A stretch of DNA of 64,000 nt from an uncultured Porphyromonadaceae bacterium (GTDB lineage: Bacteria; Bacteroidota; Bacteroidia; Bacteroidales; Muribaculaceae): assembly GCA_947175425.1 (NCBI GenBank), contig CAMWMR010000008.1, positions 22,346 to 86,345 of the forward strand. The letters run 5' to 3'. Both the position numbers and the translations under genes were made by a program. How positions within the stretch are numbered: position 1 is the stretch's first letter; every line of letters begins with the position of its first letter. Shown here piece by piece: positions 37,672-45,702 of this stretch. The notes below the pieces were generated by a model. The model saw only the letters and a list, made by a program, of their open reading frames with translations. It made no database searches and was not told the DNA's origin.

Positions 37672-38958
37672 TTACAGTCTGCCATCAATAAGTTCACGCG
37701 GAAGTACACCTTTCACATCGTAAACCACGCCATCGTCAGAAGATGCAAGGAGAGAACGTACATCAAGGGCTTTGAACTCATTATGAGCCACACCAAGAAT
37801 CACTGTATCAAATTGTCCTTTGAGTTCTTCAAGAGACTTGTCGGTAAGTTCGATTCCGTACTCGTGCTTAACAGATTCGGGACTTGCCCATGCATCATAT
37901 ACGGTTATGTTATGAGTGTACTCCTCAAGAGTGTGATATATGTCCACAATCTTGGTGTTTCGTATATCGGGACAGTTTTCTTTAAATGTGATACCAAGCA
38001 AAAGGATCTTTGCATCCTTTACTTTCACTCCTTTAAGGTTCATAGCTTTGACTACCTGATTGGCTACATATGCGCCCATTCCGTCATTAAGACGACGAGC
38101 AGAGAACATAACGCGCGGAAGGACTCCATACACCTGAGCTTTCTGAATCAAGTAATATGGGTCAACCGAAATGCAATGTCCGCCTACAAGCCCGGGCGAA
38201 AGTTTAATGAAGTTCCATTTTGAGGAGGCGGCTTCTATTACATCGTGAGTATCAATACCCATTGCATTAAAAATCTTTGCAAGCTCGTTCATGAATGCTA
38301 TATTAACATCTCGTTGTGAGTTTTCGATGATTTTAGACGCTTCCGCAACTTTTATTGATGGAGCTTTGTGAGTACCGTTGACCAAAACTGAATTATAAAC
38401 TTCGTCAATGATATCGGCAATTTCCGGAGTTGACCCGGACGTAACTTTTTGAATTGTTTCCACCGTGTGTAGTTTATCGCCCGGGTTGATACGTTCCGGA
38501 GAATATCCTGCATAGAAGTCTTTGTTGAACTTCAATCCGCTTACTCGTTCAACTACAGGAAGGCATTCCTCCTCTGTAACCCCTGGATAAACCGTTGACT
38601 CATAAACAACGATATCTCCTTTAGAAATGACTTTGCCAACTGTCTCCGATGCACCCCAAAGCGGCTTAAGATCCGGCCGGTTGTTGTCATCTACAGGAGT
38701 TGGAACTGCAACTACATAGAAGTTACAATCACGAATATCATTCAAATTCGTTGTACATTTGAACCCATGTTCCTTAATCGCATTTTGAAGAAGTTCATCA
38801 CTAACTTCTAATGTTGAATCATGGCCGTTGTTTAATGCATCGACACGTTTTTTATTCATGTCAAATCCGATTGTTTCGTATTTTGTTGAAAACAATCTTG
38901 CCAAAGGCAAGCCGACATAGCCTAAACCAATGACGCAAATTTTTATTGATTTTTCCAT
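37672..38958 (-). CDS. UDP-N-acetylhexosamine 6-dehydrogenase (WbpA/TviB type)
   Basis: This NAD-dependent nucleotide-sugar dehydrogenase oxidises a UDP-HexNAc to its uronic acid. The 428-residue product starts at 38958 (MEKSIKICVIGLGYVG), where the Rossmann GxGYVG motif follows at once. The upstream codons of the open frame are ignored. ESTVYPGVTEE, SPERINPGDK and GLVGGHCISVDPYYL with the catalytic Cys are all present. The sequence type is closer to TviB/WbpA than to UDP-glucose dehydrogenase. It implies that the polysaccharide contains an N-acetylaminouronic acid and is acidic. Confidence 0.92.
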   Translation of the reverse strand: MEKSIKICVIGLGYVGLPLARLFSTKYETIGFDMNKKRVDALNNGHDSTLEVSDELLQNAIKEHGFKCTTNLNDIRDCNFYVVAVPTPVDDNNRPDLKPLWGASETVGKVISKGDIVVYESTVYPGVTEEECLPVVERVSGLKFNKDFYAGYSPERINPGDKLHTVETIQKVTSGSTPEIADIIDEVYNSVLVNGTHKAPSIKVAEASKIIENSQRDVNIAFMNELAKIFNAMGIDTHDVIEAASSKWNFIKLSPGLVGGHCISVDPYYLIQKAQVYGVLPRVMFSARRLNDGMGAYVANQVVKAMNLKGVKVKDAKILLLGITFKENCPDIRNTKIVDIYHTLEEYTHNITVYDAWASPESVKHEYGIELTDKSLEELKGQFDTVILGVAHNEFKALDVRSLLASSDDGVVYDVKGVLPRELIDGRL

Positions 38959-39034
38959 TAAAATATGTTTTTTTGTCGTATACAAAAAAATGAACTAATG
39001 TATTCGTATTAAATTTTTGAGGGATTAGAGTTAT

Positions 39035-39856
39035 TCAGCGTTGGGTAAGGTGCTCGTTGTTGAAGCGGAGGGCGAGGGCGAAGGCCTGACGTTCGCAGGG
39101 ATGAAGTTCGGGGCGCGATGACAGTTCAAGGAGTATGTGATTATCAACTGCAAGCTGTTCGTCGAACTCCATTAAACCGGGATACAGGGAACTGATAAAG
39201 CTGCGATAGCTGCGAAGAATATTTGTTCCTATGCCGGAAAAGTCGGACAGTTGATTGCAGTCGCACCACCGGCGTTTATCTGCTTCAGAAACCGCCTCGG
39301 TATCCTTATATAAATCCAGCCGCATTATTATTGCAAGTCGGCGATAGTTTTCGGCTTTTGTTGCATCGGGGAAGTAATAATGGAGCTGAAGTGTGGTTAA
39401 CCATTTATTTTTAAGCGAGTTGTAAGCTTCCGAATACTCTCCGGGAGCTTTTTCGGGCATATATTCTACAAGAGGATATACAATATCGAAAATTACGCTT
39501 TCATCTATTTCCCGATTTCCGTTTTTCCATGCCTTGAACACTTGCGCGGAGCAACGGTCGATAAAATTTAAATCGGGAAGGCGTTTATATCCAATGCGAT
39601 ATATGATGTTATAGCATTCGAGCAACTCGGGGATGTCGTTTTCTCTACACACCGATAATTGCTTGTATATTCTGCTGCTTAGAGTTCGGCACTCCTCTGC
39701 TATTTCCGACTCTTGCTGTGTGGCAATATGTCCGTCCTCGATAAGGCATCCGGCCAATTGCCCTTTCATAATAATATAATGTGAATATGCTTTAAGCTCA
39801 TTCACACTTTCTGTTTTTATTTTTAGGAGAGACATCGATTCTACAGCCACGCGCAT
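39035..39856 (-). CDS. hypothetical protein downstream of upxY
   Basis: I do not recognise this roughly 273-residue protein. It is soluble, charged, and appears mainly alpha-helical. It has repeated Leu/Arg/Glu patterns (RTLSSRIYKQLSVC, YSEAYNSLKNKWLTTLQLHY, NYRRLAIIMRLDLYK) and no signal peptide. The start at 39856 (MRVAVESM) lies after the upxY stop; a longer frame overlaps upxY by 50 nt, and a start at 39835 is also possible. In Bacteroides capsule loci the gene right after upxY is upxZ, an inhibitor of other UpxY proteins. This protein occupies that place but is longer than typical UpxZ, and I see no clear similarity. Confidence 0.7.
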   Translation of the reverse strand: MRVAVESMSLLKIKTESVNELKAYSHYIIMKGQLAGCLIEDGHIATQQESEIAEECRTLSSRIYKQLSVCRENDIPELLECYNIIYRIGYKRLPDLNFIDRCSAQVFKAWKNGNREIDESVIFDIVYPLVEYMPEKAPGEYSEAYNSLKNKWLTTLQLHYYFPDATKAENYRRLAIIMRLDLYKDTEAVSEADKRRWCDCNQLSDFSGIGTNILRSYRSFISSLYPGLMEFDEQLAVDNHILLELSSRPELHPCERQAFALALRFNNEHLTQR

Positions 39857-39881
39857 TTTATCGACGGAGCTATAAATTAGT

Positions 39882-40514
39882 TTAGGAGAGTATTTTTTCG
39901 ACGTCAGCGGGGTCGATGAATACAGTGGCACCGCCTAACACCGAGAGACTTACTACAAGGCAGTGTGTGCCGTCGGAGTTTTTTCGTATAATGCCTTCGA
40001 GTCCGCGGAAGCTTCCTCGAATAACCCTCACAGTATCTTTTTCTTTAAAAGAAGCCGGGATAAAGTCGACCGGATAGTCCGACTGCCCGAGCATAAATCT
40101 TAATTTGCTAATTTCGGCATTGCCAATCACCGCAACCGGTTTGTTGAGCGAACCTGTTTCGGCAGTTCTATTTACCATAAAACGGTTAATATACGGCAAT
40201 GTAACAATTCTGCGACGCTCTTTTTCGGTACACCTTACGAAAACCATTGCCGGAATAACAACGCGTTCAACCATTTTACGGCGTCCGTTATTCCACACAC
40301 GCATTTCCTGCTGTGTGGCAACATAAGTTTCTATATTAATATCCTTGAGTTTCTCGGCGACTTTTTTCTCGTGGCGGGCGTTAACGATTGCCACAAACCA
40401 CTTGATTTCGGGCACGCCTACGGCGTCGTCAACGCCCGAGGGCACTGTCGCAAGAGAAGGTTTTGAAGGTTTATCTTCTGACGCAGTTAACATTTCAGCT
40501 AATGTCGCCTTCAT
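39882..40514 (-). CDS. UpxY-family NusG-like transcription antiterminator
   Basis: This NusG paralogue of 210 residues allows RNA polymerase to read through a capsule operon. After a variable N-terminus (1-36) comes the NGN domain, with WFVAIVNARHEKKVAEKL, then VATQQEMRVWNNGRRK and VIPAMVFVRC (to about 140). A C-terminal KOW domain follows (VRVIRGSFRGLEGIIRK). It is the first gene of a long minus-strand polysaccharide operon, as UpxY is in Bacteroides. The start codon lies one base from a 17-bp inverted repeat, so promoter inversion immediately upstream would switch the gene and the operon. Confidence 0.92.
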   Translation of the reverse strand: MKATLAEMLTASEDKPSKPSLATVPSGVDDAVGVPEIKWFVAIVNARHEKKVAEKLKDINIETYVATQQEMRVWNNGRRKMVERVVIPAMVFVRCTEKERRRIVTLPYINRFMVNRTAETGSLNKPVAVIGNAEISKLRFMLGQSDYPVDFIPASFKEKDTVRVIRGSFRGLEGIIRKNSDGTHCLVVSLSVLGGATVFIDPADVEKILS

Positions 40515-40515
40515 G

Positions 40516-40532
40516 ATCTCTTTTTAAGAGAT
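40516..40532 (+). repeat. inverted repeat IR-L of putative invertible promoter
   Basis: ATCTCTTTTTAAGAGAT is the exact reverse complement of IR-R at 40699-40715. The site is itself nearly palindromic (ATCTCTT/AAGAGAT around a TTT centre), so only the centre gives it a direction. It ends one base from the upxY start codon. Confidence 0.75.
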
Positions 40533-40698
40533 TGTGATTGATAAAAGGAATTTGATTGACAATGGTTTAAACATTACTTTTTGAGCATTTGCAAAACAAT
40601 GTCATATCTAAGTAGTTGTCCTCCAGTATTCTGACAATATTTTATTTGGGGAAAGCTGTCATTCCAAATATTTTGTGTAACTTTGCAAAAAATTAAGT
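40533..40698. promoter_or_regulatory. putative phase-variable invertible promoter segment, capsule-OFF orientation
   Basis: The 166 bp between the two 17-bp inverted repeats contain one good promoter core, TAACTTTG at 40678-40685, followed by GCAAAAAATT. It points to the plus strand, away from upxY. The minus strand of the same segment has no perfect TAnnTTTG. Inversion would place TAACTTTG about 32 bp before the upxY ATG. This is the arrangement of the invertible capsule promoters of Bacteroides. No recombinase gene lies beside it, so the invertase would act from elsewhere. Inversion itself is not observable here. Confidence 0.65.
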
Positions 40699-40715
40699 AT
40701 CTCTTAAAAAGAGAT
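40699..40715 (-). repeat. inverted repeat IR-R of putative invertible promoter
   Basis: ATCTCTTAAAAAGAGAT on the plus strand pairs perfectly with IR-L. It lies 13 bp after the plus-pointing TAACTTTG core, so transcripts from that promoter would contain it near their 5' end. Confidence 0.75.
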
Positions 40716-41123
40716 TATTAAAAAAATTATAACGACTGCAGGGCTTCTATACAGAACAGCTAAACGGCTGCTTTCCATTATAATATCACGACAAACGCTT
40801 GGGTCCAATGTAATAGCATCATTGGAGATGTACTGCTTATCCTAATCGGAGTGTCGTTCCCGTAATCATGGTATACTAAAGAGCAATATTGGTTATTACC
40901 TGTAGAATTACGGTATTAATTTTGCAACGGTCAGGAAATAAGTGAAATTTTTACCGTAAAAAATGATGCAATTTATCCTGTCTGACTTGATATATTTGCA
41001 GGATATTGCACACGCATTATCCTGCATATTATGTGTTTTAATAGATTTTAATACTTTTAGCAACAAATAAACCCAGAAAGATTCATAAATTCGCAAACTA
41101 ATCATAATAAGCCAAATCATACC
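40716..41123 (+). other. 408-bp gene-free region before the polyferredoxin operon, with an inverted-repeat promoter
   Basis: No coding sequence is convincing here. TAATTTTG (40917-40924) and TATATTTG (40991-40998) match the promoter core on the plus strand. The second overlaps an inverted repeat whose arms are TGCAGGATATTGC (40997-41009) and GCATTATCCTGCA (41014-41026), with one mismatched position. A third TATCCTG half-site lies at 40974. This looks like a repressor operator or a 5' hairpin controlling the operon at 41124. No terminator separates the invertible segment from this operon. Confidence 0.5.
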
Positions 41124-42599
41124 ATGTTACAACGACTACGACGATCGCTCGCAGTGATTTTCTTCGTATTAATTACCCTGCTCTTCCTTGATTTTACGGG
41201 TACAATACACCGCTGGTTCGGTTGGATGGCTAAAATCCAGTTCCTTCCGGCACTTCTGGCACTCAATGCAGGGGTAATCCTGTTTCTCGTGGGAATAACT
41301 CTTGTATTTGGACGTGTATATTGCTCTGTAATATGCCCCTTGGGAGTTATGCAGGACGGTTTCGGGCTGCTAGGAAAAAAAGTGAAGAAGAATCGCTACA
41401 GCTATTCCAAACCCAAAACAATCCTGAGGTATACGCTGCTCGCACTAATGGCAGCAGCAATTATTTTGGGAGTTAATTCATTTGTAGCACTGCTGGCACC
41501 CTACAGCGCATACGGACGCATAGCACAAAGCTTTTTGGCTCCTGTATGGCAATGGGGCAACAACATGCTTGCCGTATGGGCGGAGGCTCACGAGAGTTAT
41601 GCGTTCTATACCGTGGACATATGGCTCAAGGGAGGTATCACTCTCGGTGTGGCGGCTGCAACTCTTGTCATTGTCGGATTTCTTGCTTTTGCCAATGGCC
41701 GCACATACTGCAATACAGTTTGTCCGGTTGGAACCGTTCTTGGCGCACTGTCACGATTTTCGATTTTTAAACCTGTAATCGACACTATAAAGTGCAACGG
41801 TTGCGGACTGTGCGCCCGCAATTGCAAAGCGGCCTGCATAAACAGCAAGGAACATATAATAGACTACTCGCGTTGTGTGGCTTGCTTCGACTGCATAGGA
41901 AAATGCCATAAAGGCGCCATTTCCTATACCCGACGCAAACCCGTTATAGATAACGCCGATAAGCTAACTGCAGAATCGCGCCGTCAATTTCTGGCCGTTT
42001 CGGCTACAATCGCTTCAGCGGCAGCATTGAAAGCTCAGGAAAAAACCGTCGACGGCGGTCTTGCCACGATTGCAGACAAAAAAATTCCTGCCCGTAAAAC
42101 TCGCATTGTTCCTCCCGGAGCCAAAAGCATCGCCAATCTGTCGTCACATTGCACGGCTTGTCAACTTTGCGTGTCGGTGTGTCCCAACGGAGTTCTGCGT
42201 CCGTCGACCGAGCTTGATTCTCTCATGCAACCCGAGTCGTCCTATGAACGCGGATATTGCCGACCCGAGTGCACACGCTGCTCCGAAGTGTGTCCTGCCG
42301 GAGCCATACTTCCTATAACCCGGGCCGACAAATCCTCTATCCAGATAGGCCACGCCGTTTGGATAAAAGAAAACTGTGTCCCGTTGACCGACGGAGTTGC
42401 CTGCGGAAACTGCGCGCGACATTGTCCTGCCGGTGCAATAACCATGGTTCCGTCCGATGCCGATAACGAAGGAGCGCTAGAAATTCCCGTTGTCAACATC
42501 GAAAAATGTATAGGTTGCGGAGCTTGCGAGAATCTGTGTCCCGCGCGGCCGTTCAGCGCCATATATGTGGAAGGACACGAAAGACACCGAACACTTTAA
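41124..42599 (+). CDS. NapH-like membrane-bound polyferredoxin
   Basis: This 491-residue inner-membrane iron-sulfur protein has about four to five hydrophobic segments in the first 200 residues. The paired cytoplasmic motifs CSVICPLG and CNTVCPVG are typical of NapH/NosR/RnfB-like quinol-linked electron carriers. Several ferredoxin cysteine motifs follow, among them CNGCGLCARNC, CVACFDCIGKC, CTACQLCVSVC, CGNCARHC and CIGCGACENLC, enough for many 4Fe-4S clusters. The last ones form a soluble domain. It is the first gene of a four-gene operon and probably passes electrons to the exported aldo/keto reductase that follows. The partner and direction are inferred. Confidence 0.85.
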   Translation: MLQRLRRSLAVIFFVLITLLFLDFTGTIHRWFGWMAKIQFLPALLALNAGVILFLVGITLVFGRVYCSVICPLGVMQDGFGLLGKKVKKNRYSYSKPKTILRYTLLALMAAAIILGVNSFVALLAPYSAYGRIAQSFLAPVWQWGNNMLAVWAEAHESYAFYTVDIWLKGGITLGVAAATLVIVGFLAFANGRTYCNTVCPVGTVLGALSRFSIFKPVIDTIKCNGCGLCARNCKAACINSKEHIIDYSRCVACFDCIGKCHKGAISYTRRKPVIDNADKLTAESRRQFLAVSATIASAAALKAQEKTVDGGLATIADKKIPARKTRIVPPGAKSIANLSSHCTACQLCVSVCPNGVLRPSTELDSLMQPESSYERGYCRPECTRCSEVCPAGAILPITRADKSSIQIGHAVWIKENCVPLTDGVACGNCARHCPAGAITMVPSDADNEGALEIPVVNIEKCIGCGACENLCPARPFSAIYVEGHERHRTL

Positions 42600-42611
42600 T
42601 ATCCGAACATA

Positions 42612-44003
42612 ATGAAAAAACACGATATAACCCGACGCGATTTCCTGAAACGTCTTGGCATTGGTGTTTCAGTAACCGGACTCGCTTTGGCAGGCTGCAA
42701 ACAGCCGGCCAACAAGCTCTCGGAAGGAAAAGCAGCACTTGGGGAGATTCCAACCGACAAAATGACCTACCGCACAAATCCCAAGACCGGTGAAAAGGTT
42801 TCCATACTCGGATACGGCTGTATGCGGTGGCCTACTTTGGACAGTAACAGCGGTGAGCTCGACCAGGAAACGATAAACCGCCTCGTCGATACCGCCATTG
42901 CCCACGGAGTGAATTACTTTGATACATCTCCGGCATATTGCCAAGGCCGTTCGGAACAGGCAACCGGAATCGCACTGTCGCGGCATCCCCGCGAGTCTTA
43001 TTTTATAGCCACAAAAATGTCCAACTTCGCTCCGCAAACGTGGAGCCGCGAGGCATCGATTGCAATATACCGCAACTCTCTCAAAGAATTACAGACCGAC
43101 TATATCGACTACATGCTTTTGCACGCTATTGGGGTTGGCAACGGCATTGACGACTTCAATGCACGATTCATCGACAACGGCATTCTCGACTTTTTACTTG
43201 CCGAACGCGAAGCCGGACGCATCCGCAATCTCGGCTTCTCGTATCACGGAGATATTGCAGTCTTCGATTGGGCCTTGGCGAATCACGACAAATATAAATG
43301 GGATTTCGTGCAGATTCAGCTGAATTATCTCGACTGGAAACACGCCAAGGAACTCAATCCGCGCAATACCGACGGCGAGTATCTATATGGCGAACTTGAA
43401 AAACGAGGCATTCCCGCAGTTATAATGGAACCCCTGCTCGGCGGCCGCCTTTCCAATGTTCCCGACCATATCGCCACACGACTTAAACAGAAAGAACCCG
43501 AAAAAAGTGTGGCATCGTGGGCATTCCGATATGCAGGCACACATCCCGGCGTACTCACAGTTCTAAGCGGCATGACGTATATGGAACATCTTGAGGACAA
43601 TCTGCGCACTTATTGTCCGCTCAAACCGCTTGCCGACGACGAAATGCAGTTTCTTTACGACACTGCCGACTTAATGGTTGAATACCCTACCGTTGCATGC
43701 AACGATTGCAAATACTGCATGCCCTGCCCCTATGGGATAGACATCCCTGCAATTTTGCTGCATTACAATAAATGTGTGAATCAAGGCAATGTAGCCGAAA
43801 ACAGCCAGTCGCCGAACTACGCCGAAGCACGGCGCGCTTTCCTTGTGGGCTACGACCGTTCAGTGCCAAAATTGCGACAGGCAGCCCACTGCATAGGCTG
43901 CAACCAATGTTCGCCGCATTGTCCGCAATCCATTAACATCCCGCACGAGTTGCAGCGAATCGACCGTTACGTGGAAAATCTTAAACAGAACTCGCTGTCG
44001 TGA
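42612..44003 (+). CDS. exported aldo/keto reductase with C-terminal 4Fe-4S ferredoxin domain
   Basis: This 463-residue protein has a Tat-type signal (TRRDFLKRLG, residues 7-16) running into a lipobox LALAGC (Cys29). The AKR barrel (about 50-350) has the full catalytic tetrad: Asp104 and Tyr109 in NYFDTSPAY, Lys135 in ATKMSN, and His171 in LLHAIG. The C-terminal part has CNDCKYCMPCPYG and CIGCNQCSPHC, ferredoxin-type clusters. Cytosolic AKR-ferredoxin fusions are common. A version with an export signal directly after a membrane polyferredoxin suggests a redox partner at the membrane. The stop overlaps the next gene by 4 nt. The substrate is unknown. Confidence 0.85.
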   Translation: MKKHDITRRDFLKRLGIGVSVTGLALAGCKQPANKLSEGKAALGEIPTDKMTYRTNPKTGEKVSILGYGCMRWPTLDSNSGELDQETINRLVDTAIAHGVNYFDTSPAYCQGRSEQATGIALSRHPRESYFIATKMSNFAPQTWSREASIAIYRNSLKELQTDYIDYMLLHAIGVGNGIDDFNARFIDNGILDFLLAEREAGRIRNLGFSYHGDIAVFDWALANHDKYKWDFVQIQLNYLDWKHAKELNPRNTDGEYLYGELEKRGIPAVIMEPLLGGRLSNVPDHIATRLKQKEPEKSVASWAFRYAGTHPGVLTVLSGMTYMEHLEDNLRTYCPLKPLADDEMQFLYDTADLMVEYPTVACNDCKYCMPCPYGIDIPAILLHYNKCVNQGNVAENSQSPNYAEARRAFLVGYDRSVPKLRQAAHCIGCNQCSPHCPQSINIPHELQRIDRYVENLKQNSLS

Positions 44004-44425
44004 ACAAAACCATAACTGAAATAGCGGCAATCCTGCATGCCGAGGGCTGCTCATGCGTAATATGCAACAATGGCAATATCACTCTGTGCCACAAACGTGG
44101 TGTCGCCGACCTTTTATGGTTCGTTCAAAACGACACCTCGGTGCTTCGCGGAGCGATGATTGCCGATAAAGTAATAGGCAAAGGAGCAGCTGCCCTGATG
44201 ATACTCGGAGGTGTAAAATCCATATATGCCGATGTTATCAGCGAGCCGGCTCTTGAATTACTGTCGACGGTTCCTGTTGAGGTTCATTTCGGTGAACGCG
44301 TTCCAAACATCATAAACCGCGCGGGTACAGGAGTATGTCCTGTAGAAACCCTGTGCAAGGATTGCAGTTCGGCACAGGAATGCCTGCCGCTTATCCAAAA
44401 CTTTGTAAACTCATTTGTCAAATAA
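44000..44425 (+). CDS. DUF1893 domain protein with cysteine-rich tail
   Basis: The 141-residue protein matches the DUF1893 family, which has a cytidine-deaminase-like fold but no assigned activity. The core contains GNITLCHKRGVADLLWFV, the segment GAMIADKVIGKGAAALMIL and VHFGERVPNIINR. The C-terminus adds a cluster of four cysteines (CPVETLCKDC and QEC), suggestive of a zinc or Fe-S site. The start overlaps the aldo/keto reductase stop (ATGA-type coupling), so these products probably act together. Confidence 0.75.
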   Translation: MNKTITEIAAILHAEGCSCVICNNGNITLCHKRGVADLLWFVQNDTSVLRGAMIADKVIGKGAAALMILGGVKSIYADVISEPALELLSTVPVEVHFGERVPNIINRAGTGVCPVETLCKDCSSAQECLPLIQNFVNSFVK

Positions 44426-44432
44426 CATAAAT

Positions 44433-44948
44433 ATGCAAACAACAGCCCGATTATACGCCTTACCATTCAACAACATTAAAACCTATGTTGCCGCAGCCCT
44501 GTTCATAGCGGGAAACATAGCCCTTCCTCAGCTATTCCACCTTGTTCCCCAAGGGGGAATTATATGGTTGCCGATATATTTCTTTACTTTAATCGGCGCT
44601 TATAAATACGGCTGGCGCGTAGGAATTATCACCGCCCTCGCCTCTCTGCTTGCAAATGCCCTGCTGTTCGGAATGCCGGCAATGGCAGCTCTACCCGCGA
44701 TAATGCTGAAATCGGTAATCCTTGCCACACTGGCAGGATTTACGGCGCAACGTTTCCAAAAAGTATCGTTAGTTCTGCTTATTGCCGTTGTGCTGGGGTA
44801 TCAGGTGCTCGGTACAATAGGCGAATGGATTCTTAACGGCGATTTTATGCTTGCCTGCCAGGATTTCCGACTAGGTATTCCGGGCATGTTACTCCAGATT
44901 GCGGGCGGACGGTTAATAATCAACGCTAAATCAGACATTAAAAAATAG
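44433..44948 (+). CDS. ECF transporter S-component-like membrane protein
   Basis: This 171-residue integral membrane protein has five to six hydrophobic segments (LFIAGNIALPQLFHLVPQGG, PIYFFTLIGAYKYGW, IITALASLLANALLFGMPAM and others). This is the size and topology of the substrate-binding S subunit of energy-coupling-factor vitamin transporters. The ATG at 44433 is chosen; an upstream TTG overlaps the previous gene. No EcfA or EcfT is nearby, so it would rely on shared energising subunits. The ligand is unknown; the operon partners suggest a redox cofactor or its precursor. It ends the operon. Confidence 0.7.
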   Translation: MQTTARLYALPFNNIKTYVAAALFIAGNIALPQLFHLVPQGGIIWLPIYFFTLIGAYKYGWRVGIITALASLLANALLFGMPAMAALPAIMLKSVILATLAGFTAQRFQKVSLVLLIAVVLGYQVLGTIGEWILNGDFMLACQDFRLGIPGMLLQIAGGRLIINAKSDIKK

Positions 44949-44984
44949 TTTTAAACAATTATTCCTCTAAATAAAATTTTTCAT

Positions 44985-44992
44985 TAATTTTG
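44985..44992 (+). promoter_or_regulatory. -7 element of the two-component operon
   Basis: TAATTTTG lies 26 bp before the response regulator ATG. There is no clear -33 element. It is followed by CTCCGT, slightly similar to the CACCGT that follows the mgtA and RND promoter cores. Confidence 0.5.
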
Positions 44993-45018
44993 CTCCGTCC
45001 AATTATAATAAATAATCT

Positions 45019-45702
45019 ATGGAGCGAATTTTGATAGTAGAGGATGAAAAACGTGTGGCAGATCTGCTGAAAGCCGGACTTGAAGAAGCCGGCTACAGTA
45101 CTTTCGTGGCATACGACGGAGCTATGGGACTGCGCCTTTTCCGCTCCAACAAGGTAGACTTGGTTATATCGGACATAGTTCTGCCGGGACTCGACGGTTT
45201 CGGCTTATGCCGTGAAATAAGGGCTATCGACCGCAATATACCCATACTTATGCTCACCGCCCTCGGCTCCACCGATGACAAACTCGACGGTTTTGATTCC
45301 GGTGCCGATGATTATATGGTAAAACCGTTCGATTTTCGGGAGCTTTCGGCGCGTATCAAAGTTCTTATGCGACGTGTGAATCACAAAGAGGAGCGATGCG
45401 ACCGACTGACATATGCCGACATTGTAATTGATTTGGACAAGCACAAAGTCAGCAGAGCCGGCATAGATATACGACTTACCCCCAAAGAATTCGCATTGCT
45501 GGTTTTCATGGTTGAAAATGCCGAAAAAGTTATAAGCAGAATCGATATCGCCGAAAAAGTGTGGAACACCCATTTCGATACCGGAACAAATTTCATAGAT
45601 GTATACATCAACTATCTCCGTAAGAAAATCGACCGCGATTTCGATACAAAACTCATCCACACCAAACCCGGCATAGGGTTTATACTTGCTGTACAACCAT
45701 GA
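45019..45702 (+). CDS. OmpR/PhoB-family response regulator
   Basis: This 227-residue cytosolic regulator has a receiver domain with phospho-acceptor Asp52 in LVISDIVLPGLDG, the conserved Lys in YMVKPF near residue 102, and a C-terminal winged-helix DNA-binding domain (RLTPKEFALLVFM, IDVYINYLRKKID). The stop overlaps the kinase gene by 4 nt, so they form a cognate pair. OmpR-type regulators bind direct repeats at an 11-bp period, and just such arrays lie upstream of mgtA, directly after this operon, and of the RND efflux operon. Confidence 0.95.
   Translation: MERILIVEDEKRVADLLKAGLEEAGYSTFVAYDGAMGLRLFRSNKVDLVISDIVLPGLDGFGLCREIRAIDRNIPILMLTALGSTDDKLDGFDSGADDYMVKPFDFRELSARIKVLMRRVNHKEERCDRLTYADIVIDLDKHKVSRAGIDIRLTPKEFALLVFMVENAEKVISRIDIAEKVWNTHFDTGTNFIDVYINYLRKKIDRDFDTKLIHTKPGIGFILAVQP

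Noticed and set aside
40678..40685. Plus-pointing TAACTTTG as simply the distant promoter of the polyferredoxin operon
   Set aside because: It is about 440 bp from that operon and lies within a perfect inverted repeat abutting upxY, which fits a capsule switch better; a closer promoter exists at 40991.
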